Assembly (NCBI GenBank): GCA_963989385.1
Contig: OZ022509.1
Span: 79,754,667-79,818,666, forward strand
DNA length: 64,000 nucleotides
From: Ctena decussata
Taxonomy: Eukaryota; Mollusca; Bivalvia; Lucinida; Lucinidae
Direction: 5' to 3'
Position 1 is the stretch's first letter. The number at the start of each line of letters is the position of its first letter. The notes under the pieces were generated by a model. That model was not told the origin of the DNA, ran no database searches, and saw only the letters and a list, made by a program, of their open reading frames with translations. Shown here piece after piece: positions 35,410 to 48,187 of the stretch. Position numbers and translations under genes: made by a program.

Positions 35410-36605
35410 CAGTCGAACTTCGGTAGTTCGAAGTGCCAGGGACTCCCGATTTTACTTCGAACTATCCGAATTTCCAAGTTACCGAGTCGGCTATTTCCGT
35501 AATAAACGGAAATGTCCGAACTCTACCGTGACCTTGTGTTGGCGTCGAATGTGTGAAACGCACCTGTATTGTGGTAATTACCTCTTCTGTAAGACGTGAA
35601 ATAAGATGCAAACAGATAATTTGACTGTCCTCTTCCCATATGCCTTCCGAAATCGTACTGTTAATGACAAAAAAGAAACAAAGTAACCGTTTTTCTTCAT
35701 TTATTTACATAAGCAACAGAACATTCTATTTTCAACGAAACATGGTTACATGTAATACAAAGATCATATTTGGAGCGGAGAGCATCGCCGAAAAGAGGCA
35801 GTTGATACCGAAAAATAAACAGAAAAAACACTTTTTTACACATAGTAGTAGTAGTATTTTAAAGTATTTTAATTCTCATATCGACGTTTACCCTGCACCT
35901 CAGCGGAATTAATCCATAGCCGCAGTAACGGGGCGCCGATCATCCGTTCATTATTTTTACACATTTCCCAACAACCGGTTTTTATTATGAATCAAGTTTT
36001 GCTGGAATTTTAATGAACGATAATTGGGACGGTATGATAAAAAGAAGCTGGCTTTGCTGTCACAAACAAACTAAAGTGCCACAGAGATTTTCGTTCATAT
36101 TATATTCAATTTACATTAACTGTAACTTTTAAGTCACGGCGCTGTATCTTTGATCACCCCCAGTTCAAACACAGTTAAAAGTTTAATGACGTCTTCTACT
36201 CAAATTTAATATTAATTGCATGCTAAAAACATCTTTAATTGGCAGTCACAAAAGAAGAGCATTTACCTGTATGATATGTCGTAATACCTCGTTAACACAA
36301 GATTAACTGTTATTGAACAATGATTAGCGTCGTCACGCGTCATCGGATTTGTACGTAATCTCTGAGCATGGCTGACGATAGCTTGCGGCAATAATTGCGA
36401 CTTTGAATTTTTAGATGTATTTCTAATAGAAATTGCAGTTCGGGACCGAATTTTTCTTTCGAAAAATCCGATTTTTCGAACTATCGACGTTCGAAGTTAC
36501 CGAGGTGAATTTATATAGAATGCAGAGCAAAAAATTTGGGACCTTCGGAAGTATTCGAAGTTTCCGATTCGAAGAATAGACGTTCGAACTATCGAAGTTT
36601 GACTG
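35410..36605. mobile_element. Pogo/Tigger-like non-autonomous DNA transposon
   Basis: Left end 'cagtcgaacttcggtagttc' and right end, reversed, 'cagtcaaacttcgatagttc', each bounded by TA (35408-35409 and 36606-36607), the expected target duplication of Tc1/mariner/pogo elements. 'ttcgaactatcg'-type subterminal repeats occur on both sides. No DDE transposase frame is visible in the 1.2 kb. Confidence 0.8.
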
Positions 36606-36607
36606 TA

Positions 36608-39600
36608 CTTTTTTATTTTTAAATGCAGTTTCTCCATAGATTCATCGTTTAGTATTAAACAATACATTTCAGTACGTTTTTTATCATCATTTATTTCTAC
36701 TTGTAGTAACGTAAATAACTTTAATTTATAAGTTAGTCCATTATAATACGACTTACGGAATTTCTTCATTGTTTCTCAGAGAACAACTATGAATTTAATA
36801 TCCTGGCACTTCTTAAAAAACACAGTTTTCTTGGAACAATCAGCTTATGACTAATTAAGGGACTTAACGAGGTACGTTTTATACGCGACGAAACTCAGAA
36901 TATTGCAAATGCTAATAAATGGAGAGTTGGCAAATTCCATACACCCACAGCAGATTTTGCTTGTTTATTTCTAATAGCATATATCTGCACCTTTAATGAT
37001 TATGCCCAGCTACTCAGTCTTACGATGCTTAAGACAGTAATATACGTGACATTTTGTTATATAATCAAAAACTGCAAAACAGATACATTTCATTTGAGAA
37101 CAAATGCTACAGTTATAAGCCAGCAAATAATTTGTATACATGCTTCAAATAAAGCAATATATAGTCGGTTGGATAATGAGTCGATTTAGCATGGAACCAG
37201 CTTCAGGGCTTACATTTAATTTGACAAATATTGTACGTCTTAAGGGACCGAGTTCTACAAAATTCTCAGCCAAAAAATGAAGTGGCAAATCAAAACGACA
37301 GCATATGTGATGCGGGATATTTCTGGGCAAACACCAGTTGTCCCAAAGAATGTATTGACCTGTAGTTTCACTTTGCAGTACGTTAACAAAACAAAGAGAA
37401 GGATAACAGATGTTGTTTTGTGATGTAGCTGTAACGTATAAAACCAATTACTGGGTAATTTATAAATTCCTCTTATCTTATATGCTTAAACAATAATACA
37501 TTTAGTTCTAAATTAAAAATTAGCGAATGATAAGGTAATTCATACTATTGATGTCAAGGACAAACCTTGATATATCTATTTTTCAGATGACCTCCTTGCC
37601 TTTGAAGATATCACTATAATTATTATTATTATTAATCATTGTTTAGCAATAATTACAGGGGTTAACTGCTTATTAATGAAGTCTTACCGCTTTTCTGAAT
37701 GAGTATTGACCGGATATTTCATATACAGTAAGAAAATGCAGCTTTCTGATACCATTTATATCAATACAATGGCAGACGAAGCATACATATTAAAAGTTGA
37801 ATGATCAAAACTAAATTTGTCCTTCGTTACACTTAATGAATTGGTAATAATGTTTCAGCACGCAAACAGGGGCTGTACAGTATTATCTGACCAAATACAT
37901 CTTGGTAATGTTACAATGAGAGATACACGTCATGAACAGACTCATGAAAAGACGCTTTATATGTGTCTCCTAAAGTATACTCATAGAAGGATGTATGCAG
38001 TATGAAGAGATAGATAGATAGATATCATTTTCCATTGCTTAATTGACATAGTGATAATATGGTGCAGTGTAACTGATGGGAGCAACACAAAAAGGTAACG
38101 TTGATTACAATCAAGCACGATGTTAATAACTATCAAGTGAGCCGACACTTTATCAGTTGCCTCAGCGGACAGCAATTTTTGCATGTACGTTAACTGACTG
38201 TCTCGGTAGACAGCACAGGTAGGGAAACAGGTATCTCCCGTATGATAATTCTAAACCTAGACATGGATCAGTTTGGTCAACTTATACATATTATACTGGT
38301 CCCTCAAAAATTTCAAAATTTTAAATGATGCGTTTTGTGATGTTGCTGTAAGTCACGTTAAATGTTAAGAAAATTCTGAATGCTTCAGATGTTCATGTTG
38401 AGTTCTTGTGAGTGTTAAAAAGTAAATATTTGCTGTCTTAATACCAATGGTAAGTTCAATGCTTTCAGGCATCCAGTAATTGAGTCTTTGAAAACAACTT
38501 ACTCAAATAAAAAAACACTTATTCCTAATACATTACAGATATGTACCATAATGTTACTGTTACAATGCCTTTCAAATACAGGACAATCCGATATTTTTCG
38601 ACTTAGAGGCATAAACAGTGGTATCTCTTCATGGTTCCTTCACATGAGTAAACTTAAGACCTCAACAGTTACACTGAAAGGCTATATCATCTACAGTTAG
38701 ATATTGTCGTCAGTTTTGGGGAAAATCCTAAAGAAAATTTAACTTTTCTCTTCAGCTGGCAATGCCAAAGCTAACTGCTACCTAACTAGATCAAAATATG
38801 CAAGCAGTTTTTTCAACATGGTTTAAAGAGAAGTGACAGGGTATGTTGATTAAGGACCAATCATATAAAATTCATTCCAGCGATTCTTGTTTGTTAATTG
38901 TGATTTAGTCTCGGTTATGTACGTTACTGGTCTTATTTGACTGATGACTATCTATTTCTAAATATGTCAATATTTCTATTTATTTAAATATAAAAAATCA
39001 TAATAATTCTAATTGCTCTTTACATTTATAACGTTAATTCTTCCTTACATTTCATTTGTAACAGTTTGCTTCTGTAACATGCTGTTACCCCACCCGTTAC
39101 TTTGGTCAGTTTCTAGGTAAAACACTTAAAATGATATAGCAACAACCTTTTTTGAGCTGCTGAAAGACTACTTTAATGATTATGGAAACAGCATTAAGTT
39201 GAAATTCATGTTTAAACGAGGACCCCATTTTTATTACATATGACCCTGTATTATTTTTCCAGGGATGGATTTCGATTCTGTTACTTGGATACTTTCAGAT
39301 ACAACCCAAAGTTATTATAGTCTAATGAATATAAGAATGGCATTTTACATGCGTACTTGTATACTTTTTCACTTTAAGATATAATACACACTACAGCTAC
39401 TTATACTTTCTTTCCAGTGTTTCGGGAATTCATGAGAAATAAGTTACATTCTGTCTTCAACTGATATTGCCTGCAACCTAATTGATTCAAACTATATCAA
39501 GGAATTTTGTCAAAGTTGAGATGAGCATGAGTCAAATAAGAGCAATGAATTATGCTCATTTAGGACCACATTAAAAAAAAATGGTTCCACCGGTTAATCT

Positions 39601-39964
39601 GTTTCTCATTGATCATTTATATTTAAGTTACAGTTATATACGTTACAAAAATATATCATGCTTTTTTGATCATCATTTTCAGACTGTAGTTGGCTTTTTA
39701 TGTATTAGAGCATTTAAAAAAGGATATTTATGGCACAAAGTATTTTCTTCATTGCGTTTATTGCTTTTATGTGCTGTAATGGACCAGTGCTACCCCACCA
39801 ACCACTTTGGCCATCTTTTTCGGTAAAGTGTTAAAAAGAAAAACTGGCAACAACCATTTTGCAACTCCTAAGTGACTGCTCTAAGTGACTATGATCAGGG
39901 CATAAAATAAAATCCATGGCAACGGGCTCCTGGACTATTACCTTAAATAATATGTTGAAAAGTA
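36608..39964. other. Long intron 1 stretch, no gene
   Basis: AT-rich. A GATA run lies at about 38008-38025. The passages at about 39080-39165 and 39785-39870 share 'taccccacc.' and 'gcaacaacc.ttt', an old duplication. Minus frame 37145-37447 (100 codons) and others show no family motif. Confidence 0.4.
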
Positions 39965-40125
39965 CATAATAATGGCGGACATTTTGTTTTTGCAGCGGCC
40001 ATCTTGAAAATGACACAATTCCAAGTGGCCCTCGATCTTATGTTAAAGTGCATGCCAAGTACTTGATATCCTGTAAATCTTATACTTGTATCATCAACTG
40101 AAGTATTTTCGCTATTTTTTTCTTG
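39965..40125. repeat. Inverted partner of 35040-35175
   Basis: 'gcggccatcttgaaaatg', 'agtggccctcgatc' and 'gtatcatcaactgaagtatt' mirror the other copy. Confidence 0.65.
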
Positions 40126-40401
40126 GATCTCTCAGAACTCAACGTGTACGGGTTGCTTAAAACTCATGAAATAAAACAGAAATAAAAAAGTTTAAGATTC
40201 TTCATTTTTGTATATATATATACCGGTATGGTAAGATTTATAGACTATAGATCTAACAAACACAATATTTTGACAGTTCTAGATCCAGTCGGGACGCTTA
40301 CATGATTTTAATTCGAGTATAAATGGAAAAGTTAATCACTAACAGAGCCCAATATGAATATTAATGAGCAAGGGAGCCTTTCGGCTTCTTCGGGGGTAAT
40401 A

Positions 40402-41318
40402 CCCCTATTCCACACAGACCACGAATCCCACGAATCGTCACGAATTGATAAATTTTAGGATTCGTAGCTGATTCGGAATTACTTCGTGAAGTTCTTAACT
40501 GAATCGTTTATATTCGTAGTCAGTTCTTGCAATTCTTGAGCAATCGGGAATTCGTGGCAAAAGTTTTGAGCTGTTCAAAATTTTGGCCACGAACTCCCGA
40601 TTAAAAAAATTCGTAGTTAATTCGTAACAGAATCTTAATGCATTCTTAGGCATCGTAATTGAATCGAAATCGATTCTGAGGCGTCGTAGTGTTCTCAACT
40701 CATTCGGGGATTCGTGAATTTGTACCTTTGATGCATTTGCGCACAGTGAAGACCCTGGACGCATGCATTTATCTACCCAGCGGGCAAATGACGTCGTACT
40801 GACGTCGATGAGATGTTACTACGTCGCACTGACCTTATTACGACGTCGTTACGACATCATGTGCCTCGTGCGTAGATATTTCATTTTGTGGCCATAGATT
40901 TCTGGTTCATACTTAATATGTACGTACAGCAAAGGATCTGATCAGGCTTGGGGCCTTTTCATACCTATTTTGGGAGAAAATCCCATGAATTTTCAAGAAT
41001 AGTCACGACTTCATTATTTTTCGTACCGGATTCGTACGTGCATTCGGCGTATTCTTAACTGATTCGTAACTAATTCTAAACGTGCGTTTAGTATTTCCAA
41101 AGAGATTCCTGTAAATCGTAGTGAATTCTGGACAATATTCGTGCGAGTCCAGCCGAATCCAGTCGAATCCCACGAATATTCGTAACCCCATCGTACTTGT
41201 ATCGTAACTGAATCGTAGGGCATCACGAACTGGACCAGAAAATTTACAATCGCCACGAATTCTAATATTTATCAATTCGTGGCGATTCGTGGGATTCGTG
41301 GTCTGTGTGGAATAGGGG
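40402..41318. mobile_element. TIR element with TTCGT-rich interior
   Basis: About 60 bases at each end mirror each other, starting 'cccctattccacacagacca' and continuing through 'cgaatcccacgaatcg' to 'cacgaattgataaat'. The interior is dense in 'attcgt'/'acgaat' and has an ACGT-rich patch (40795-40870). No target duplication could be fixed and no transposase was seen. The minus frames inside (40495-40764, 41003-41365) arise from the repeats. Confidence 0.8.
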
Positions 41319-41794
41319 CATAAGGAAAACATGTTTGTATGTAATACAGTTACAGATTGTCTCAATTACGAATTTAAGTGTTGCCAAGATTCAGTACAAT
41401 TTCTTGAGAGTCCGTAAATTGTCTAAAACTATATGCAGGAAAACTTTGCACTTTAATTATATCATTTAAACTTCGTTTTAGGCTTATAACTCAAACATCC
41501 CTAAGAGTTGCGGTCTCAGTCCAGTATCTTTGTGTGCCAACCATTCTGACCACCGTAATTTTGGTTTAATGTTCCAATGGATAAGCTGGGGTTGTTGTGA
41601 CTGACCGATAGACTTGCTGCCTGGCGGACAGTTGGACTGATAGGACAGAATCCAATATACCCGCTTACTCCTCCTAAGTTGTGGTATAGATATTGTTGCA
41701 ACACTTAATTATCGGAGTAGTTTCTTAGTTGTTTAATGAAACATCCTTTTTGGTTAATGGTAAAAGTATCTTATCATTCATTTTATGATTTTAG
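41319..41794. other. Intron 1 end; nothing recognised
   Basis: The last bases, 'ttatgattttag', are the acceptor for the next exon. Confidence 0.5.
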
Positions 41795-41953
41795 GTCCGG
41801 CAAGCAAGGAATGAAATAATGCACACTGCTGACATGGAGCTATCCGATGCTGACTTCCAACGTTTCACACAATCGATGGTGAATCTTCTTCAAGACCCAA
41901 AAGAGTTAGCAAGAATGCCATCTGCACAAGAGGCGGCTACAGATATATTGAAG
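41795..41953 (+). CDS. CXorf38-like protein, second coding exon (R-x4-H motif)
   Basis: Flanked by acceptor 'ttatgattttag' and donor AAG|gtaagc. It is 53 codons long, phase 0 at both ends, residues 166-218 of the model. It opens with 'VRQARNEIMHTADMELS'. This matches the vertebrate CXorf38 'CRNEIMHSSEMKVS' region and holds an R-x4-H motif (R170, N171, H175) of the kind that marks HEPN-domain ribonucleases. The remainder ('DFQRFTQSMVNLLQDPKEL') is predicted helical. That the family is a HEPN fold is an inference from motif and helix pattern. No in-frame stop or frameshift. Confidence 0.88.
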
Positions 41954-42064
41954 GTAAGCATGTTCAACTAATCTCTTTATGGGGAGGACCGTAATTAATG
42001 TAACAGTTGTAAGAACTTGCGGTCCAACCCAGGTGCTGTATTGATTATTTGGCAATATCATATT

Positions 42065-42480
42065 TTGAATGAGAGTGGTCAAAGTCCCCATATCATAAGT
42101 CCGAACTCATAAGTCCTTTTAACATTGAGAATGCCGGAATATCTGGGATACACAGATATGGACCCCGAAACTGAGGTTTGATCACCTGCCTATCATTATA
42201 CACCCCCGATATCTATGTATCAGTAGGAAAAGTCAGTGAAAAAGAAAGTCCGGTTTTTGAAAGCTTAACTAAGCTTCGACTGAGACCATCAATTCTGAAA
42301 TTAGTTTAGAAACGGCCATATTGTAGGGATCAACGAGGTCATGGTGCTCCCATAAATTTTTGTAACTGTCGACACAAACTATAATTTCTGATAACCCTGT
42401 GTCAAAAGTTTACGGGTGAGCAGCCTTCCTCTTTCAACAAAGTCATGATATTTGAAACAGGCTCACGCATTAAACTAACT
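42065..42480 (-). mobile_element. PLE-C 3' end, 5'-truncated
   Basis: Same order as 25345-25760 and 53220-53640: 'gtggtcaaagt', 'cataagtccgaactcataag', 'acagatatggaccccgaaac', 'aaagcttaactaagcttcga', then the reverse-transcriptase C-terminal remnant 'cttcctctttcaacaaagtc'. It sits 110 bases after the exon donor. Confidence 0.8.
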
Positions 42481-42639
42481 AATCTCTTTATTTGTACTAT
42501 CTCACTCTGACGATGTAAAAGCTGTAGTGATAACGCGTTTGTCTCCTTATTGCTTATAAGTATTGACCTAGTACTCATGAATATTCCGTTCACCTCCGTA
42601 GACTTACTCCCGGTTTTCATTATGAACAGGTTAAAGCAA

Positions 42640-43000
42640 GTTAATAGCGAAATGAATCTTAGCGGAGTTTGGCTTCCATTCTTTTGAGTTATTTTGGCCT
42701 TTTGCGGGTTCTTGCTGCATCGGACATCTCTTTCCTGATGCCCTTTTCTGTCGCCTTTCTTGAGACGCAAGGGTTGAGGTGGCCCCCGGATTAATACGTA
42801 GGTGTCTCTTACCTGATGTCTGCAGCTAATGTGTCCCGCGGAGTGCGACAGTAAGTGTGGCTCGGAGAGAGATGCTCGTTGCCGGTCGAGACCTGCCATC
42901 ATATCTTTTCTATTAAACTTCTTGGGTTTAGCGACACCGAAGAAGTTAAATACAGAAACGCGCGTCTGTCGCACTAAATTAGGTATGAATACGTTTATAT
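42640..43000 (-). repeat. Direct repeat, copy 1 (about 0.36 kb)
   Basis: From 'gaatcttagcggagtttggc' to 'tacgtttatatta'. Nearly identical to 43203-43580. The minus frame (42402-42974, 190 codons) joins this repeat to the neighbouring PLE-C tail and is accidental. Confidence 0.85.
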
Positions 43001-43202
43001 TAGAACCACTGGGCCGATATCACTGCTGGTGGACAATTTGTCCCCGAGGATATCATCAACCCAGTTAGTCAGTGTTTCAGTATTGATTCTGGTTCTTAGG
43101 CATTGGGGCCACTACTTAAATACTGATTTAAATACTTAATTCATTTTGATATATATCTGGCAAAATTTCTAAATTATTCTAAAACTGAGACTGACGTATC
43201 AT

Positions 43203-43580
43203 AGCGACATGAATCTTAGCGGAGTTTGGCTTCCATTCTTTTGAGTTATTTTGGCTTTTTGCGGGTTCTTGCTGCATTGGACATCTCTTTCCTGATGCCC
43301 TTGTCTGTCGTCTTTCTCGAGACGCAAGGGTTGAGGTGGCTCGGTGGGGGACGCCTGCGCCCGCGGCTTAATACGTAGGCGTCTCTTACCTGATGTCTGC
43401 AGCTAATGTGTCCCGCGGAATGCGACAGTAAGTGTGGCTCGGAGAGGGATGCTCGTTGCCTGCCGAGACCTGCCATCATATCTTTTCTATTAAACTTTTG
43501 GGGTCTAGCGACACTGAAGAAGTTCAATACAGAAACGCGCGTCTGTCGCACTAAATTAGGTATAAGTACGTTTATATTAA
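43203..43580 (-). repeat. Direct repeat, copy 2 (about 0.38 kb)
   Basis: Copy of 42640-43000 with a 20-base GC-rich extra segment near 43345-43365 and few substitutions. The minus frame 'MMAGLxRQRASLSEPHLLS' is kept in both copies, which may mean it derives from a mobile-element protein, but I do not recognise it. Confidence 0.85.
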
Positions 43581-45102
43581 GAATGTACATTACTGAAGGA
43601 AGTTTCGCTGTGTACAAAGCCGGTATTTATAATTCTTAAGGTTTTTATTTTTTTGAGGGGGGGGGGGGGGGTAGGGGTTGAGGCGAGGGGGGAGTAAACC
43701 GGCATCTTGGCTCAAAATGTTAATATTTCAGCTATTAATTCGGTTGGTTGGCTGTTTATTCTGGGGTCAATGGTCCTTTTAGATAATATCGAGTAGGCTC
43801 CTAAAGAGAGAGGGAGAAAGAAACGTGATAATATGATTAAAGAGAGAAAATTATCCAAACAACCCAACCCGCACCTACTGCAAGCCAACCTTCTGACAAA
43901 CTCAAAGGACGCCCTAGCACTGAAAGATACCAAGCAATATCGCCCTGCCCGACCACCCATGTCAGCTATTAAACGAAATGCACCAACTTTCTACTGAGTT
44001 CATGTAAATCCTACAGATTGTCGACCAAAAAGCATCTCAGATCCAACGAAAAACATTCATCTAACATCCAAGCATTTGCCGGATCTGTAGGAGGATAATA
44101 TATGCAACAGAAAATAAAAGCAGCTGTTGTCAGCAGGAGGACCATTTTCAGAGTACGGAAGGATTAAAGAGAAACCGCATCTTAGCACGCCAAGGGTACT
44201 GAGTCAGTCTGTTACTTACGTAGAGGACTAAGTGGCTTTTGAAGATAGATAAATCCTGTACAATGGCGTCTCCAATAGAATATATGGGAAAAATCAACCA
44301 ACAGAAAATCGTTTAAAATTATCAACATGAGATTGGTATTTTCATTTCTTGCATTAAAAAGACAAAGAAAAGAAAGTAAAAATAATACTTACTGAACACA
44401 ACTGACACTGGATTCGATCTTTTGATGAATACTGAGAGGCGAAAGAAAGTATACACTTTTTGAATGCATATATTTTGCTCATTTCTCATGGCCTAAGTCT
44501 GAAATGTTGCATGAGTTATTTGTACTCAAGGTACACCGATGTGGTATTGGGCCTGGTAAATTGTATAATGAAAATGTAGCATCGTTGGTACCCCACCCAT
44601 TTCCTGATGCAGTCGCAATTTCAACTCAGTTTTCACAAAGTTTTCGCCTTGCTGGATTTGCACCGAGCTCTTCCTTGTCTAACTGCACATTCAATCTTTC
44701 TTTTCAGCAATAAATTCCAAGAAGCTTTACTCTGTTAGTTCATGAAAACATTTTTCAGAATCTTCACCTGAGCAAAGTGTCTCCCGTGTCATGTTCTTGC
44801 GATCAGCTGATCATCACTACGGGCAGCAGACAGAAAATAGTTCCCGGTTCTTGATAGAGGGGAAAAATGTTGTTAAGAATATTCCCAGTATTTTGTTAGT
44901 AATTATCAAATTTTGTGATTAATAAAATTGATTGTTATCTATTTCTCGTCATTTTCATGGATATAGATTGGTTGACGTTTGTTTGCATACTTACGCGCTG
45001 TTGCTTGGACGCATTGGGAATTATATCATTTACGTATTATTATCTGTACACATCAAAATATTAAGGGAGAGGTGTCCAAGTTGGAATTATAAGAAATGAA
45101 TT
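43581..45102. other. Intron 2 sequence, nothing recognised
   Basis: A G run lies at about 43657-43672. No exon of the CXorf38-like gene was seen here; the frames before and after join in phase without it. Confidence 0.4.
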
Positions 45103-45140
45103 TCATTTTGTGTGTGTGTGTGTGTCTGTGTGTGTGGTGG
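45103..45140. repeat. (GT)n followed by G-rich tract
   Basis: Simple repeat running into 'ggggaggggaggggggg'. Confidence 0.9.
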
Positions 45141-45163
45141 GGAGGGGAGGGGGGGGAGGGGTA

Positions 45164-45364
45164 TCGGTGTCTAAACGCCGGCGAATCACTCACAAACTTA
45201 ACATAAAGCCGGGCTTTATTAAGTTTTTGAGTGTTGGACGGACACACGACGCCAAGTGTGTGCAACTATGGTTACGTACCGTTGAGCCACTTGGGTAACG
45301 TCGATACGAGAATTGGACAGAACAGAACAGAACAGTTTTTGAGTGATTCGCTGGCGTTTACACA
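45164..45364. mobile_element. Small foldback element
   Basis: 'taaacgccggcgaatcactc' at the left mirrors 'gagtgattcgctggcgttta' at the right. Inside is a second palindrome 'cttaacataaagccc/gggctttattaag' style around 45199-45226, a tRNA-like A box on the minus strand ('aagtggctcaacggtac') and an 'acaga' run. Confidence 0.7.
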
Positions 45365-45429
45365 TAGATAAAATCCCAAAATAATGAAATTCATGCCTAT
45401 ACCTTAGGTAACACTAAACTATTCATACG

Positions 45430-45540
45430 TGCCGGCGCTAATGTATCGATTCAGATTCGAGCCTGCGCCGCAGAGGTATGTGGCTAGTCGTTAGACAAAC
45501 GCTACCGACTGAGCTGTCAAGGTGCGCCTTTTGACGTGTT
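45430..45540 (-). repeat. tRNA-like sequence (SINE head)
   Basis: On the minus strand 'gacagctcagtcggtagcg' is a good A box and 'aggctcgaatct' a good B box. Acceptor pairing is poor, so a SINE or tRNA relic is more likely than a gene. Confidence 0.55.
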
Positions 45541-46549
45541 TGTTGACGTGACGGTACTAGTCCCTTTTCACTGTTTCTCGGTTCTACAATGCACGTTATC
45601 AAATGACGCGCCGTTTTAAAGGATAGTGATTCAGATTTAGAAAACGTCAGTTTGATACGGCTCTCTGTATCAGATGTCCATAAAAGTTGCAGTTCAAAGG
45701 GTGTATCATTGATAGATACATGTATATAATAAAAACGGATACTTAGTTATGAAGTGCCCAAGAACAGCATAAAAACAAATCAAAGGAAAGTGAGCAACTG
45801 TTCTTATACGCGACGCATTCTCTTGCGATCATATGCATATTCCAAATGGTTACATAGTTATGGTGGCACAAGACTGGCCTTGAAAAGAACAGATCAAAGG
45901 GGCGTAGCTCGGAACTAGGAAAGAAGGAGCAAACATTCTTGTATGCATTTGTTGTTATTTTGCTATAAAATTCCATTAAGACCTTCAAATTGGTTACTGA
46001 GTTACCGCGCACTTCAGAAACAGTTAGAACCGGACGGACGAACGAGATGGACCAACAGATGGATAGCCGTACAATGCCTTTATACGTCCGGTATTTTTAA
46101 CTTTTTAGCTTTGTTTGTAAAACGGTTGTAAAACGGGCGTAATAGCTCCGACACTCTAGTGTTTCCCCCAGCCCATTTTAGCATGGCCTCGCACCAAGCC
46201 CCCTTTTCCTAGCGCCTTGCCCGTTTTGTCAGTGCAATACCCTTTTTCTTAGCGCCATGCCCTTTTTGTCCCAATTCCAATTTTCGTTCTTCTATTTGTT
46301 TTGTCTTTTATGTTAATTATAGATTTTTGTTTATTCTATTTTTCTTTGCGATTTGGCCACAATACGAAAACGTTACAGGATAAAAAATGAGTTTGATATC
46401 GGTTAGGATCTTACTGCTGACCTGAGATTTGGACAAAAATGACTACACTTACGCTTTTATTTCCTTTCTGATTGCCAGAAACTTGTAGACCATTCTATTG
46501 ATGGTGGACATCTGAAAGCGAGTTCATTTAATGAAAATCTTAAACGGCT
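45541..46549. other. Intron 2 sequence with short degenerate repeats
   Basis: Around 46175-46275 the phrase 'cct.agcgcc.tgccc.ttt' recurs about three times. No gene was seen. Confidence 0.4.
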
Positions 46550-46800
46550 TCTTTAAGAGCAGAGGACACATTCAAAGAAGGAACATGGGTCATACTTCGA
46601 AGTTTCAGCTACATAAGACTCATCAGTGACCCTAACCTACACCTAGATATCTAGACGATCTTAACTATTGACAATCCTTACTTTAAAGGCATGTTGAATC
46701 GAATTTATCCGCCTCAGCTGCAGTTAAACTAACTACTGCATCCAATACCGAAGCCCCATTTTAGATTAACGTCTTTCTAATTTTCAAACGGACGTGTTTC
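46550..46800 (+). pseudogene. PLE fragment: 5'-side repeat joined to RT remnant
   Basis: 'cttctttaagagcagaggac' and 'ctcatcagtgaccctaac' lead straight into a broken reverse-transcriptase segment readable as 'SRYLDDL', 'IDNPYF' and 'ASNTEAPF' like in the 3450-5165 copy. The junction suggests a large internal deletion. Confidence 0.7.
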
Positions 46801-46984
46801 ATCCAAATGAAAGATAAACGAGATGGCAGGCGTTCTTAGTCTAACAAAATGTAATTGCAAAAGAAGAGCCACCTTCTGTTGTGGTTTCTCGGTGTGTCAC
46901 GATTTTATATCCCCTTGTTTATGGTCCCTGGCAGTCTCGTCACCTAAACATCTCTCCATCCAGCTGTCTTTTCTGTCTTTTTTT

Positions 46985-47180
46985 CTATTTTAAGATAAAA
47001 CAAATAGGTAGAAATAGATGTTGCTCCTGTTTTGTTATGAACAACTATGTAGGAAAGAGCTGCTAATTTGGTTTGCCGTACGTGTCTTTCGTGAACTTTT
47101 GTAAATTTTGTGGGTGTATGCTTCTTTATCTTTAGGTTTTGAGAGCAGAACGTGGGATTTTCTCGAGGGTTGTTCGCGAC
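46985..47180 (+). mobile_element. PLE-like 3' tail, diverged subfamily
   Basis: 'gtagaaatagatgttgctcc', 'ggaaagagctgctaatttgg' and 'gtgaacttttgtaaattttg' follow the order of 9221-9420. Confidence 0.5.
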
Positions 47181-48187
47181 CGCAAACAGGTTAAGCCCCC
47201 ATTGGAACTTACAGTAGCTTTGCTTTGGAATGCGGACACATGAATGAGCGTCTCAACAGTATCGTTTGAAATGCACATGTTGACAAAACGCTAAAATTGA
47301 TTCTTTGTCGTTTTAGTGCTAACATACCTTTCGGCTACGTTTTTTATATATTAATTCATTCTCAAACGTCGTGTAAACGCAACTGAGTGTCATGTTTTCC
47401 TGATTTACTGTTCAGTCTCCAGGGGTTGATCGTAATTATTTTACAAGTCAACTCAACCTGCCGTGTCCTCTGACGCAACAGGACCTTGTATTTGTTAGAG
47501 TTTATGTTTTTGCATATTTGTTCATTTCAAGGATTATCGGCGTCAAATGATATTTATCGATTGTCTTAAAACTCCCTTTTTAAGCAATTACTTTAAAATT
47601 GTATGATGGAGCATCAAACTAATGGTATTTCATTGGAAATGATATGTCATACAGTCAATGTACAAATTATTGGTCAATAAACAGTTTACATGACGTAGAT
47701 AAGTAATATCTATAACGTGTTTGTATTTGAATAAGAGACTGTAGAGCAAAAAGGCAATCATCAAGAAATGATACAATCAAGTTCCACAGTCCGGCCGCGT
47801 AACCAATCAGGAAATAGTTACCAGAAGTAATATGACAATACATAAGATAACCCAAGTAGATAGCAAATTTGAACAGCTTTATCACCGATGGTCATAAAGC
47901 AAGCCTTACTCACCAAATAATAGACTGGCACACAAAATAAATTAATTTTCCTGTTTTTTTTTGGCTTCACACGCACAGGCAAGCACGCACACAGGCACAC
48001 ACACACACATATATATTCCATTCTTTGGTATCGTATGATCCAGATATTCCATATATATACCTAAATGTTTTAGCTCAACTAAATCGACTAACCCTATCCG
48101 ATGGGTCATTCAGAAAAATAAAGCTTAACATTGCTACATGAAACTTCCTTTTAAGGAGCTTAAGGAGGAAGTGGAGTAAATGGATAA
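47181..48187. other. Intron 2 sequence, nothing recognised
   Basis: A CA-rich tract lies at about 47970-48010. No exon was seen. Confidence 0.4.

Noticed and set aside
40495..41365. Arg-rich minus frames resembling a basic protein
   Set aside because: They are translations of the repeated TTCGT/ACGAA motif inside a TIR element.
42402..42974. Open frame of 190 codons on the minus strand
   Set aside because: It runs across the boundary between a direct repeat and a PLE-C tail, so the 'protein' is an accidental fusion.
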